Shown piece after piece: positions 48,921 to 57,789 of a DNA stretch of 64,000 nucleotides. The DNA lies in NCBI RefSeq assembly GCF_009680455.1, contig NZ_WKRD01000007.1, positions 62,001-126,000 of the forward strand, given 5' to 3'. The notes under the pieces are model-generated. The model saw only the letters and a program-made list of their open reading frames with translations. It made no database searches and had not been told where the DNA came from. The stretch is from Lachnospira eligens (GTDB lineage Bacteria > Bacillota > Clostridia > Lachnospirales > Lachnospiraceae). How positions within the stretch are numbered: position 1 is the first letter of the stretch; the number at the start of each line of letters is the position of its first letter. The position numbers and the translations under genes are program-made.

Positions 48921-49703
48921 ATGGTTAAATTCGTAGCAAGTGACCTTGATGGGACATTGCTTCTTAACGGAGCACAGAGCGTCGATGAATCTACGATACA
49001 GTATATCAATAAACTTGTTGATAAAGGCGTTATATTTGCACCGGCTAGTGGCAGGCAGATAACGAGTCTTAAGAGACTTTTTGGGGCTGTCAGTGATAAG
49101 CTTGCATATATTGCAGAGAATGGTGCACTTGTGGAATACAAGGGTGAAACTATTGGAAAGACTGCGATGGATAGGAAGCTTGCGTTAGAGATAATTGAGG
49201 ATGTAATTGAACAGCCTAATTGTGAGGTGCTTGTATCAGGAGAACATACGTCATATATTAAGCCTAAGTCTCAAGAATATTATTACAGGATGACCAAGGT
49301 GGTCAATTATCATACTACATTAGTTGATAAGTTCACAGACATTGACGAGGATATATTAAAGATAGCTGTGTGTGATATGACAGGAATTAAGAACTCTAAA
49401 GAACATTTTATTAACAAATGGAGTGATAAGGCTTCAGTACTTGTATCGGGAGAACTTTACTTAGACCTTATGGACACTAATGTTAATAAAGGAAGAGGAA
49501 TTGAGCAGGTTCAGCAGTATTTTGGACTAAAACCTGAACAATGCATGGCATTTGGTGATAATTATAATGATATCGCTATGTTGGATAAGGTATATTATTC
49601 ATATGTTATGGAGAAAGCTGTAGAAGATGTTAAGAAACACGGGCGTTTCGTAACAGGATGGGTAGAAGGAACATTAAGAGAGCAATTTAAAGAGATAAGA
49701 TAA
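48921..49703 (+). CDS. Cof-type HAD-IIB phosphatase
   Basis: 260 residues. Motif I ASDLDGTLL, motif II PASGRQ region, motif III K (about 185) and motif IV MAFGDNYNDIAMLDKVYYSY. The type IIB cap lies between motifs II and III. Substrates of this group are sugar phosphates or flavin precursors; the specific one is unknown. AAGGAGAAAATAT is the ribosome site. Confidence 0.92.
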   Translation: MVKFVASDLDGTLLLNGAQSVDESTIQYINKLVDKGVIFAPASGRQITSLKRLFGAVSDKLAYIAENGALVEYKGETIGKTAMDRKLALEIIEDVIEQPNCEVLVSGEHTSYIKPKSQEYYYRMTKVVNYHTTLVDKFTDIDEDILKIAVCDMTGIKNSKEHFINKWSDKASVLVSGELYLDLMDTNVNKGRGIEQVQQYFGLKPEQCMAFGDNYNDIAMLDKVYYSYVMEKAVEDVKKHGRFVTGWVEGTLREQFKEIR

Positions 49704-49716
49704 GGAGATTTAAGTT

Positions 49717-49980
49717 ATGGATAAACATATTGATGAGTGTGCGAAGGTGTTTTTAAGAGATCAGAAACAGCTTTTCGATGAGCCTGTTGCATATGATTTA
49801 GAGGAAGCTAAGGAATTCTTAGAGGACTGTATGGCGGTATACTGCAAGGATATTAAAGAATTAAGAGAAGTGATGGATGATGAGGGAATGGATGTATCTG
49901 ACTTAAGCAATGATGAGCTTCTTGAGCAGTTAGAAGTATTCAGGCTTGATAATGGCGGATATTTCTTCGTGGAAGGATAG
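49717..49980 (+). CDS. Conserved small acidic protein of unknown function
   Basis: 87 residues, helical and acidic: LFDEPVAYDLEEAKEFLEDC, IKELREVMDDEGMDVSDLSN, ending VFRLDNGGYFFVEG. It is preceded by AAGGAG and sits between the HAD gene and rlmH, five bases before the latter. The final beta hairpin-like sequence is unusual for such a small helical protein. No family is recognised. Confidence 0.75.
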   Translation: MDKHIDECAKVFLRDQKQLFDEPVAYDLEEAKEFLEDCMAVYCKDIKELREVMDDEGMDVSDLSNDELLEQLEVFRLDNGGYFFVEG

Positions 49981-49985
49981 TACAG

Positions 49986-50465
49986 ATGCGTATAAATGTT
50001 GTATGTGTAGGCAAGATTAAGGAAAAGTTTTATACCCAGGCAGTTGAAGAGTATTCTAAGAGACTTTCAAGATACTGTAAGCTTGATATTGTTGAACTAC
50101 CTGATGAGAAAACACCGGATAATGCAAGTGATATAGTCAATGAACAGATTAAGAATAAGGAAGGGGAGAGAATCCTTTCTGCCATTAAAGATGATGCTTA
50201 TGTATGTGCACTTGCAATAGAAGGGAAAATGCTTGATTCTGTTGAACTATCAGAAAAGATTGAAAGACTTGGAATAGAAGGAACAAGTAACATAACATTT
50301 GTAATAGGAGGCTCTTTGGGACTTGCAGATGCAGTACTTAAGAGAGCTGATTATAAGCTGAGTTTTTCAAGGATGACATTTCCGCACCAGCTTATGAGAG
50401 TTATTCTTTTGGAACAGATATATAGGGCTTACAGGATTATGAAGAATGAGCCATATCACAAATAA
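49986..50465 (+). CDS. rlmH: 23S rRNA pseudouridine-1915 N3-methyltransferase
   Basis: 159 residues, full length. SPOUT-fold signatures: MRINVVCVGKIKEKFYTQAV, VCALAIEGKMLDSVELSEKI, ITFVIGGSLGLADAVLKRAD (SAM knot) and LSFSRMTFPHQLMRVILLEQ, ending NEPYHK. It methylates the pseudouridine in helix 69 of 23S rRNA. Confidence 0.97.
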   Translation: MRINVVCVGKIKEKFYTQAVEEYSKRLSRYCKLDIVELPDEKTPDNASDIVNEQIKNKEGERILSAIKDDAYVCALAIEGKMLDSVELSEKIERLGIEGTSNITFVIGGSLGLADAVLKRADYKLSFSRMTFPHQLMRVILLEQIYRAYRIMKNEPYHK

Positions 50466-50481
50466 TTAAAGAGGATAGAAT

Positions 50482-51480
50482 ATGAAAAGAAGAAAAAAAA
50501 CATTTATTATATTAGCAGTTATTCTTGTTGTAGTTCTGTTAGTTGCAGGATATATTAAGTTCTTTAATGGACGTCTGATATATTTCACAACAGGAATGAA
50601 GAGCGGTGAGCTTATTAAGACAGCAGGACAGAAGACAACTAATACATGCGAGGCAGATATTCTCATGTCTGATGTGAAGAAGGAATATGAGGAAATGTTT
50701 GGCAGTAATATATGGAGAGAGAAAATTGGTGATGCTGATTTTGAAAGCTATATTAAGGACCAGATTAAGAGTAAGTTAATGCGCGTCAAGGCTATGAATG
50801 TTAAGGCTAAGGAACGCGGTGTTGTGCTTGGAAGAGAAGAAAAAGATTCTGTGGGTAAGGCTGTTGATGCATTTTACAATGAATTAACTGAATCGCAGAT
50901 AAGCAGTACAGGAATAACTAAGGATAAACTGAATACAATGTTTACTGAATTTGCAATAGCACAGAAACTCTACGATGACCTTACTTCCAGCATGGATATT
51001 GAAGTAAGCGCAGATGAGGCAAGAGTTATTGATATCCAGTATATTGTATCAGATTCAGAGGAAGATATTAATAAAGCATATAATCTTGTGAATTCAGGAA
51101 GTTCATTCTTTGCTGTTGCCAAGGAGTACAATGCGGATGGCGAATATGAGTACGAACTGAAACGTGGCGAGATGGATGCAGCATTTGAAAAAGCAGCATT
51201 CAATCTGTCTACTGGTGAGATGAGCAGTATAGTTGAGTCAGCAGGCAGATATTACATTATAAGATGTACATCGGATAATGATAAGGCTAAGACTGAGGTT
51301 AATAAGTCTGCAATTCTTGAAAAGAGAAAGTTAGAGCAGTTTAATACTGATTTTGAGAAATATGAAGCTGGTATATATATGGAATTTAATAATAGCGAAT
51401 GGAAGAAATTAAGTATTCAGGATGCGTATACGTTGGGAAGCAGCTTTGAGGATACTTTCAATGCGTATTTTGGAAAGTAA
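50482..51480 (+). CDS. PrsA/SurA-like peptidyl-prolyl isomerase, membrane anchored
   Basis: 332 residues. N-terminal signal/anchor (RRKKTFIILAVILVVVLLVA, about 3-23) without a lipobox, then a SurA-like helical domain and a parvulin-like region (about 185-265: VIDIQYIVSDSEEDINKAYN, FFAVAKEYNADGEYEYELKR, GEMSSIVESAGRYYIIRC). It probably assists folding of secreted proteins outside the membrane. Some catalytic positions of the parvulin domain look divergent, so it may act mainly as a chaperone. It is 16 bases after rlmH and 18 before the topoisomerase gene. Confidence 0.78.
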   Translation: MKRRKKTFIILAVILVVVLLVAGYIKFFNGRLIYFTTGMKSGELIKTAGQKTTNTCEADILMSDVKKEYEEMFGSNIWREKIGDADFESYIKDQIKSKLMRVKAMNVKAKERGVVLGREEKDSVGKAVDAFYNELTESQISSTGITKDKLNTMFTEFAIAQKLYDDLTSSMDIEVSADEARVIDIQYIVSDSEEDINKAYNLVNSGSSFFAVAKEYNADGEYEYELKRGEMDAAFEKAAFNLSTGEMSSIVESAGRYYIIRCTSDNDKAKTEVNKSAILEKRKLEQFNTDFEKYEAGIYMEFNNSEWKKLSIQDAYTLGSSFEDTFNAYFGK

Positions 51481-51498
51481 AGAGGAGAGTAATTAATA

Positions 51499-53415
51499 AT
51501 GGCAGCTAATAAATATGATGCTAACAGTATATCTATACTGGAGGGCCTTGAAGCGGTAAGAATGAGACCTGGTATGTATATTGGAAGTGTCGGAACAAAA
51601 GGTCTTAATCATCTTATATATGAGATTGCGGATAATTCAGTGGATGAACATCTTGCGGGTTTTTGTACACAGATAAATGTAACTCTTAATGATGATGGAA
51701 CAGCAACTATCAAGGATAATGGACGAGGTATTCCTATCGGAATCCATCCTAAAGCCGGAATACCTGCGGTTGAGGTTGTATTTACAGTACTTCATGCAGG
51801 CGGCAAGTTCGGAGATGGCGGATATAAGATATCAGGAGGACTTCACGGCGTTGGTGCATCTGTAGTTAATGCACTTTCTGTATGGCTTGAGGTTGAGATA
51901 AGAGTTGATGGTGGTGTGTACAAGCAAAGATACGAGCGTGGAAAAGCAACAGCGCCACTTGAAAAGATTGGTACATGCAGAAAAAATGATACTGGTACAA
52001 CTGTTACATTTCTTCCTGATGGAGAAATATTTGAAAAGACAAGATTCAAAGCAGACGCGATAAAGAGCAGGCTTCATGAGACTGCATATCTTAATCCGGG
52101 GCTTACAATTGAGTTTGAAGATAAGAGAAAGGGCAGCGAGGATAAGGAAACTTTTCATGAGCCTGACGGACTTAAGGCATATATCAAAGACCTTAACAAT
52201 GGCAAAGAGACAGTATGCGATATCGTCTACTTTAAGAAGAAGCAGGAAGATATTGAGGTTGAAGTAGCATTTCAGTTTGTTAATGAATTTGAGGAAAATA
52301 TTCTTGGCTTCTGTAATAACATATACACTCAGGAGGGTGGAACGCATATTACAGGCTTTAAGACCAAGTTTACAATGATTATCAACCAGTATGCGAGAGA
52401 ACTTGGCATCTTAAAGGATAAGGATGCGAATTTTACAGGTCTTGATGTAAGAAATGGTATGACTGCAGTTGTTGCAGTTAAGCACCCTGCACCAAGATTT
52501 GAGGGACAGACCAAGACCAAGCTTGATAATCCGGATGCTGGTACAGTTGTTGCAAATGTAACAGGAGACGAGGTACAGCTTTATTTCGACAGACATTTGG
52601 ACGACCTTAACGCTGTAATTGCATGTGCTGAAAAATCTGCGAAGATACGAAAAGCAGAAGAAAAGGCTAAGACAAATATGCTTACAAAGCAGAAGTTCTC
52701 TATAGACAGCAACGGAAAGCTTGCCAACTGTGAGAGCAAGAATCCGGAGGAATGTGAGGTGTTCATTGTTGAGGGAGATTCAGCTGGAGGTTCAGCAAAG
52801 ACTGCAAGAAACAGAAGAACTCAGGCAATTCTTCCAATCAGAGGTAAGATTCTTAATGTTGAAAAGGCAAGTATTGATAAGGTACTTGCCAATGCCGAGA
52901 TTAAGACAATGATTAATTCATTCAACTGTGGATTCTTAGAGGGCTACGGTAATGACTTTGATATTAGCAGATTAAGATATAATAAGATTATTATCATGAC
53001 TGATGCCGATGTGGATGGAGCACATATTGATACACTGCTTCTTACATTTTTCTACAGATTCATGCCTGAGCTTATTAATCAGGGACATGTATATATTGCT
53101 ACACCACCTCTTTACAAGGTTGTTCCTAAGAAGGGCGAGGGTGAATATCTATATGATGACAAGGCACTTGAGGATTACAGAAAGAAGCATACGTCAGGAA
53201 CATTTACACTTCAGAGATACAAAGGTCTTGGAGAGATGGATCCTGACCAGCTATGGGAGACAACTCTTAATCCTGAAACAAGAATTTTAAAGCAGGTTGA
53301 GATTGAGGACGCAAGGCTTGCAACTGAGGTTACAGCAATGCTTATGGGTACAGATGTACCACCTAGAAGAGAATTTATATATACGCATGCTAATGAAGCT
53401 GAGATTGATGCGTAA
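51499..53415 (+). CDS. Type IIA topoisomerase ATPase subunit (ParE/GyrB family)
   Basis: 638 residues. GHKL ATPase: MRPGMYIGSVGTKGLNHLIY, EIADNSVDEHLAGFC, DNGRGIPIGIHPKAG, HAGGKFGDGGYKISGGLHGV. Transducer domain, then TOPRIM with EVFIVEGDSAGGSAK, QAILPIRGKILNVEKA and MTDADVDGAHIDTLL. The C-terminus has QRYKGLGEMDPDQLWETTLN. Length matches both ParE and short GyrB. The A subunit starts 18 bases downstream. Because that A subunit lacks a GyrA box, I favour topoisomerase IV or a second gyrase-like enzyme over the main gyrase. Confidence 0.92.
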   Translation: MAANKYDANSISILEGLEAVRMRPGMYIGSVGTKGLNHLIYEIADNSVDEHLAGFCTQINVTLNDDGTATIKDNGRGIPIGIHPKAGIPAVEVVFTVLHAGGKFGDGGYKISGGLHGVGASVVNALSVWLEVEIRVDGGVYKQRYERGKATAPLEKIGTCRKNDTGTTVTFLPDGEIFEKTRFKADAIKSRLHETAYLNPGLTIEFEDKRKGSEDKETFHEPDGLKAYIKDLNNGKETVCDIVYFKKKQEDIEVEVAFQFVNEFEENILGFCNNIYTQEGGTHITGFKTKFTMIINQYARELGILKDKDANFTGLDVRNGMTAVVAVKHPAPRFEGQTKTKLDNPDAGTVVANVTGDEVQLYFDRHLDDLNAVIACAEKSAKIRKAEEKAKTNMLTKQKFSIDSNGKLANCESKNPEECEVFIVEGDSAGGSAKTARNRRTQAILPIRGKILNVEKASIDKVLANAEIKTMINSFNCGFLEGYGNDFDISRLRYNKIIIMTDADVDGAHIDTLLLTFFYRFMPELINQGHVYIATPPLYKVVPKKGEGEYLYDDKALEDYRKKHTSGTFTLQRYKGLGEMDPDQLWETTLNPETRILKQVEIEDARLATEVTAMLMGTDVPPRREFIYTHANEAEIDA

Positions 53416-53433
53416 AAGCTAAAGGAGTAGAAA

Positions 53434-55743
53434 ATGGCTGAGAAGATTATAAGGACTGAGTATTCTGAGGTTATGCAGAAGTCCTATATAGATTATTCCA
53501 TGAGCGTTATTACAGCAAGAGCACTTCCTGATGTAAGGGACGGTTTAAAGCCGGTACAGAGAAGAGTGCTGTATGCCATGGACCAGTTGGGGCTTAATTA
53601 CGACAAGCCTCACAGAAAGTCTGCACGTATCGTTGGTGATACAATGGGTAAATACCATCCACATGGTGACAGTTCAATATATGAGACACTCGTTGTACTT
53701 TCACAGGATTTTAAGAAGGGTATGGCTCTTGTTGACGGACACGGAAACTTCGGTTCTATCGAAGGTGACGGAGCTGCCGCTATGCGATATACAGAAGCTA
53801 AGTTAAAAAAGTTCACACAGGACGTATATCTTGCTGACCTTGATAAAAATGTTGTGGATTTCGTGCCTAACTTTGATGAGACAGAAAAAGAGCCTGAGGT
53901 TCTTCCTGTAAGAGTACCTAATCTGCTTGTAAATGGTGCAGATGGTATTGCGGTTGGTATGACAACTAATATCCCTCCACACAATCTATCAGAGGTTGTT
54001 GATGCAGTATGTGCATATATGGATAATGAGGATATCACAACAGACGAGCTTATGCAGCTCTGCCCTGGACCGGATTTTCCTACAGGCGGAATTGTAATTA
54101 ATAAAAGCGAGCTTGGTGCAATATATGAGACTGGAACAGGTAAGATTAAGTTAAGAGGCAAGGTCGTATTCGAGCCTGCCAAGAACCGTTCTGAGAAGGA
54201 CAAGCTTGTTATTACAGAGATTCCATATACAATGATTGGTGCTAACATAGGTAAATTTATATCTGATGTAGTAAGCCTTATAGAAACTAAGAAAACTACT
54301 GATATTGTCGATATTTCCAATGAATCTTCTAAGGAAGGAATAAGAATTGTCCTTGAACTTAAGAAGAACGCTGATGTCAAGAATCTTGAAAATCTTCTTT
54401 ACAAGAAGACCAAGTTGGAAGATACATTTGGCGTAAATATGCTGGCTATCGTTGATGGAAGACCTGAGACCTTAGGTATTAAGGATATAATAAAACACCA
54501 CATTAATTTCCAGTATGAGCTTGCTACAAGAAAGTACACAACACTTCTTGAAAAGGAGAAGGCTAACAGGGAGATTAAGGAAGGTCTTATAAGAGCATGT
54601 GATATTATTGACCTTATTATCGAGATATTACGAGGCAGTGCTAATCTTAAGATGGCTAAGGACTGCCTTGTTAATGGTAATGTTGAGGGAATCAAGTTTA
54701 AGTCAGAGCAGTCAAAAAAGCAGGCTGCAGGTCTTGATTTCACAGAGAAACAGGCTGGCGCAATATTAGAAATGCGTCTGTACAAGCTGATTGGTCTTGA
54801 AATTCTTAATCTTCAGAAAGAATATGATGAATGTGTCAAGAAGATTGAGAAGTATGAAAAGATACTTGGCAGCAGAAAAGAGATGGCTAAGGTTATCAAG
54901 TCTGACCTTCTTAATATTAAGAAGGAATATGGTGTTGCAAGAAGAACTGTAATTGAAGACGGAGAAGCTGCTGTATTTGAGGAAAAGAAGATTCCAGAGA
55001 TGGAAGTTATGTTTATTATGGACAGATTCGGATATGCAAGAACCATTGATATGGCTGCATTTGAGAGAAATAAAGATGCTGTATTTAATGAGAACAAATA
55101 TGTCATTCCGGTAATGAACACAGATAAAATCTGCATATTTACTGATACGGGAGATCTGCACCAGTTAAAGATAAAGGATCTGCCATTCACTAAGTTCAGA
55201 GATAAAGGCACACCGATTGATAATCTGTGTAACTATGACAGCTCTAAGGAGATAATTGTGTACATTACTCCATTTGAACGACTTAAGAATCAGAAAATGC
55301 TTTTTGTCACAAGACAGGGAATGATGAAGCTTGTAGACAGTGAAGAATTCCAGGTTGCAAAGCGTACAGTTGCATGTACAAAATTAGCAGATGACGACAA
55401 GCTAATCGGAATGTATTCAACAGACGCAAGAGTAGAGATTTATTCAAAGTTCTCACTTGATGGAGAAATCAAGGAAGAAGAGGTTGTCGAGAGCAACCAG
55501 AATGTAATTGTACAGACAGAAAACGGAGTGTTCTTAAAGTTCCCATTAACAGACATTCCAATGAAGAAGAAGAGTGCTGTAGGCGTAAGAGGAATCAAGC
55601 TTTCAAAAGATGATTATATAGAAGATGTATTCCTGCTTACAGAAGGTGATGAGTTCACAATGGAATATAAGGGCAAGAGTATCAGCTTTGCCAAGATGAA
55701 GACGGCACACAGGGATACTAAGGGAACTAAGATAAGAGTATGA
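53434..55743 (+). CDS. Type IIA topoisomerase DNA-cleaving subunit (ParC/GyrA family)
   Basis: 769 residues. Winged-helix with catalytic Tyr in AAMRYTEAKL (Tyr at about 121). QRDR-like loop KYHPHGDSSIYETLVVLSQD. Tower and coiled-coil regions lead to a C-terminal beta-pinwheel (about 500-769) with repeated GVRGIKLSKDDYI-like blades. The GyrA box (QRRGGKG-like), required for DNA wrapping and negative supercoiling, is not found. It pairs with the gene upstream and decatenates or relaxes DNA. It ends just before a nested palindrome. Confidence 0.92.
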   Translation: MAEKIIRTEYSEVMQKSYIDYSMSVITARALPDVRDGLKPVQRRVLYAMDQLGLNYDKPHRKSARIVGDTMGKYHPHGDSSIYETLVVLSQDFKKGMALVDGHGNFGSIEGDGAAAMRYTEAKLKKFTQDVYLADLDKNVVDFVPNFDETEKEPEVLPVRVPNLLVNGADGIAVGMTTNIPPHNLSEVVDAVCAYMDNEDITTDELMQLCPGPDFPTGGIVINKSELGAIYETGTGKIKLRGKVVFEPAKNRSEKDKLVITEIPYTMIGANIGKFISDVVSLIETKKTTDIVDISNESSKEGIRIVLELKKNADVKNLENLLYKKTKLEDTFGVNMLAIVDGRPETLGIKDIIKHHINFQYELATRKYTTLLEKEKANREIKEGLIRACDIIDLIIEILRGSANLKMAKDCLVNGNVEGIKFKSEQSKKQAAGLDFTEKQAGAILEMRLYKLIGLEILNLQKEYDECVKKIEKYEKILGSRKEMAKVIKSDLLNIKKEYGVARRTVIEDGEAAVFEEKKIPEMEVMFIMDRFGYARTIDMAAFERNKDAVFNENKYVIPVMNTDKICIFTDTGDLHQLKIKDLPFTKFRDKGTPIDNLCNYDSSKEIIVYITPFERLKNQKMLFVTRQGMMKLVDSEEFQVAKRTVACTKLADDDKLIGMYSTDARVEIYSKFSLDGEIKEEEVVESNQNVIVQTENGVFLKFPLTDIPMKKKSAVGVRGIKLSKDDYIEDVFLLTEGDEFTMEYKGKSISFAKMKTAHRDTKGTKIRV

Positions 55744-55750
55744 TTTTAAC

Positions 55751-55976
55751 GGTTGGGGAGTCGAAGAAGTGCTTCACACCATCACAACTAAGGTAAGCGG
55801 TCCTAGTGGCTGTAAATGCCGCCATATACAGAGTTTATAACGGTGCTGGAAATCAAACGCGCTTCGCTTGAACGAGATTTCCAGCACCGAACTTTTGTAT
55901 ATGGCGGCATAACACCCACACGGACAGCTTACAATTTAGTTGTGATGGTGTGAAGCACTTCTTCGACATGACCACC
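55751..55976. repeat. Nested palindromic element, copy A
   Basis: 226 bases that can fold completely back. Outer arms 55760-55791 and 55936-55967 are a perfect 32-bp inverted repeat. Inside lie a 13-bp stem (55817-55829 with 55897-55909, TGCCGCCATATAC) and a 14-bp stem (55841-55854 with 55876-55889, CGGTGCTGGAAATC) closed by a loop with GCG-CTT-CGC. Flanks GGTTG...GTC and GAC..GACCACC are shared with copy B. It lies downstream of the topoisomerase A-subunit gene. No ORF. Confidence 0.85.
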
Positions 55977-56094
55977 GATAAAAAAGTATATTTTTCTAAA
56001 ATATAAATGGATAGTTAGTTAAATTGTTTTTGGATTGTCGAGACTACATTTGAAAGAATAATTTGACCAGCGAGTTCACTTTGTTAGTCAGAAT

Positions 56095-56124
56095 ATGGTA
56101 TGGGATTATCCATACCATTTTTTT
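56095..56124 (+). terminator. Terminator between the two palindromic elements
   Basis: Stem ATGGTATGG/CCATACCAT, loop GATTAT, then TTTTTTT. It ends plus-strand transcription about 350 bases after the topoisomerase genes, so palindrome A could be part of their 3' UTR. The remaining bases of the gap 55744-56394 outside the palindromes show no gene. Confidence 0.85.
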
Positions 56125-56163
56125 ATACTGGAGACATATGGCATGAATCAAAATCGGTAATTC

Positions 56164-56391
56164 GTGGTGGTAGTGTCTGTGAGTTAAGCGTTAGCGACAA
56201 CTGCATGTAAGCTTACCGTGTGGGTGTTAATGCCGCTATATACAAAAGTTCGGTGCAGGAAATCTCGTTCAAGCGAAGCGCGTTTGATTTCCTACACCGT
56301 AATAAACTCTGTATATGGCGGCATTTACAGCCACTAGGTCAGCTTACCTAAAGTTGGCACTAATGCTTAACTCACAGACTGTACAACCCCG
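56164..56391. repeat. Nested palindromic element, copy B (inverted relative to A)
   Basis: 228 bases. The core (56203-56351) is the near-identical reverse complement of the core of copy A (GTAAGC...GGCTGTAAATGCCGCCATAT...). Outer arms 56175-56202 and 56352-56379 form a 28-bp inverted repeat with 25 matches, but their sequence is unrelated to the arms of copy A. Base changes inside the inner stem keep pairing (GGTGTAGGAAAT/ATTTCCTGCACC by G-T). It ends a few bases from the argH stop codon. Confidence 0.85.
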
Positions 56392-56394
56392 AAA

Positions 56395-57771
56395 CTAATT
56401 CTCATCCATATATTTATCATATATAGCAATAACCTTATTCATAACCTCTGGACCAGGAGCTCCAAGAGTAAGTCTCTTATCTACACAAGTCTGAAGGCTG
56501 ATAGCCTCGTAGATATCTTCATCAAATACAGGGCTTACAGCCTTGTATTCTTCAAGTGAAAGGTCATCAAGTGCAATATTTTTCTCAATGCACATAAGAA
56601 CAAGCTGACCGACAATACCGTGGGCTTCTCTGAAAGGAACTCCCTTTTTAACAAGGTAGTCAGCAGCATCAGTAGCATTAGTGAAGCCGTTCTTTGCTGA
56701 AGCTTCCATTCTCTTGTTGTTGAACTTCATAGTATCAATCATGCCCTTGAAAAGGCTGATGCAGCCTTTGACTGTGTCAAATGCGTCAAATGATAATTCC
56801 TTATCTTCCTGCATATCTTTATTGTAAGCAAGAGGAATACCCTTCATTGTTGTAAGGAGGCTCATAAGAGCACCATATACTCTGCCTGTCTTACCTCTTA
56901 CAAGCTCTGCGATATCAGGGTTCTTCTTCTGAGGCATAATAGAGCTTCCTGTACTGAAAGCGTCATCAAGTTCTATGAATCTGTATTCATTGGAATTCCA
57001 GATGCATATTTCCTCAGAGAAACGGCTTAAATGCATCATGATAGTTGATAATGCAGATAAGAATTCAATAAGGTAATCTCTGTCAGAAACAGAATCCATG
57101 CTGTTGAGTGTTGGACCATAGAAACCAAGAAGAGAAGCAGTAAGTTCTCTGTCTAATGGATAGGTTGTTCCTGCAAGTGCACCTGCACCAAGAGGGCAGT
57201 AATTCATTCTTTCATATATATCGTGAAGTCTGCTTCTGTCGCGCTTGAACATTTCGAAATATGCACCGAAATGATGAGCAACAGTAACAGGCTGTGCCTT
57301 CTGAAGATGAGTAAATCCAGGCATGAATGTATGAGTGTTTTCTTTCATGATTCTTAAGATAACAGCCATAAGCTCTTTAAGCTCAGCATCAGTATTAAGA
57401 ACTTCCTGTCTTGTGAAAAGTCTCATATCAAGAGCAACCTGGTCATTTCTGCTTCGTCCTGTGTGAAGTCTCTTTCCGGCATCACCGATTCTCTCAATAA
57501 GAGTAGCCTCCATAAATGTATGGATATCCTCGTATTCATCAGTGATTTCAAGCTTTCCTGATTCAATATCAGCAAGAATTCCCTTAAGACCTTCTACAAT
57601 CTGCTCACTTTCGCTTTCAGGAATAATTCCCTGCTTGCCGAGCATAGTAGCATGTGCAATACTTCCTTCAATATCCTGCTTATAGAACTTCTGGTCAAAT
57701 GAAATTGATGCGTTGAAGTTGTTAACAAGCTCATTAGTTTCTTTGGTGAATCGTCCACCCCATAATTTCAT
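56395..57771 (-). CDS. argH: Argininosuccinate lyase
   Basis: 458 residues. Fumarase/aspartase superfamily: KLWGGRFTKETNELVNNFNA, DEYEDIHTFMEATLIERIGD, KRLHTGRSRNDQVALDMRLF, TPGFTHLQ-like MPGFTHLQKAQPVTVAHHFG and signature GSSIMPQKKNPDIAELVRGK. It cleaves argininosuccinate into arginine and fumarate. Convergent with the topoisomerase genes, with palindrome B at its 3' end. It lies 18 bases after the YfhO gene on the same strand. argG is not in the window. Confidence 0.97.
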   Translation of the reverse strand: MKLWGGRFTKETNELVNNFNASISFDQKFYKQDIEGSIAHATMLGKQGIIPESESEQIVEGLKGILADIESGKLEITDEYEDIHTFMEATLIERIGDAGKRLHTGRSRNDQVALDMRLFTRQEVLNTDAELKELMAVILRIMKENTHTFMPGFTHLQKAQPVTVAHHFGAYFEMFKRDRSRLHDIYERMNYCPLGAGALAGTTYPLDRELTASLLGFYGPTLNSMDSVSDRDYLIEFLSALSTIMMHLSRFSEEICIWNSNEYRFIELDDAFSTGSSIMPQKKNPDIAELVRGKTGRVYGALMSLLTTMKGIPLAYNKDMQEDKELSFDAFDTVKGCISLFKGMIDTMKFNNKRMEASAKNGFTNATDAADYLVKKGVPFREAHGIVGQLVLMCIEKNIALDDLSLEEYKAVSPVFDEDIYEAISLQTCVDKRLTLGAPGPEVMNKVIAIYDKYMDEN

Positions 57772-57789
57772 TTATAAATCCTCCTTGAA

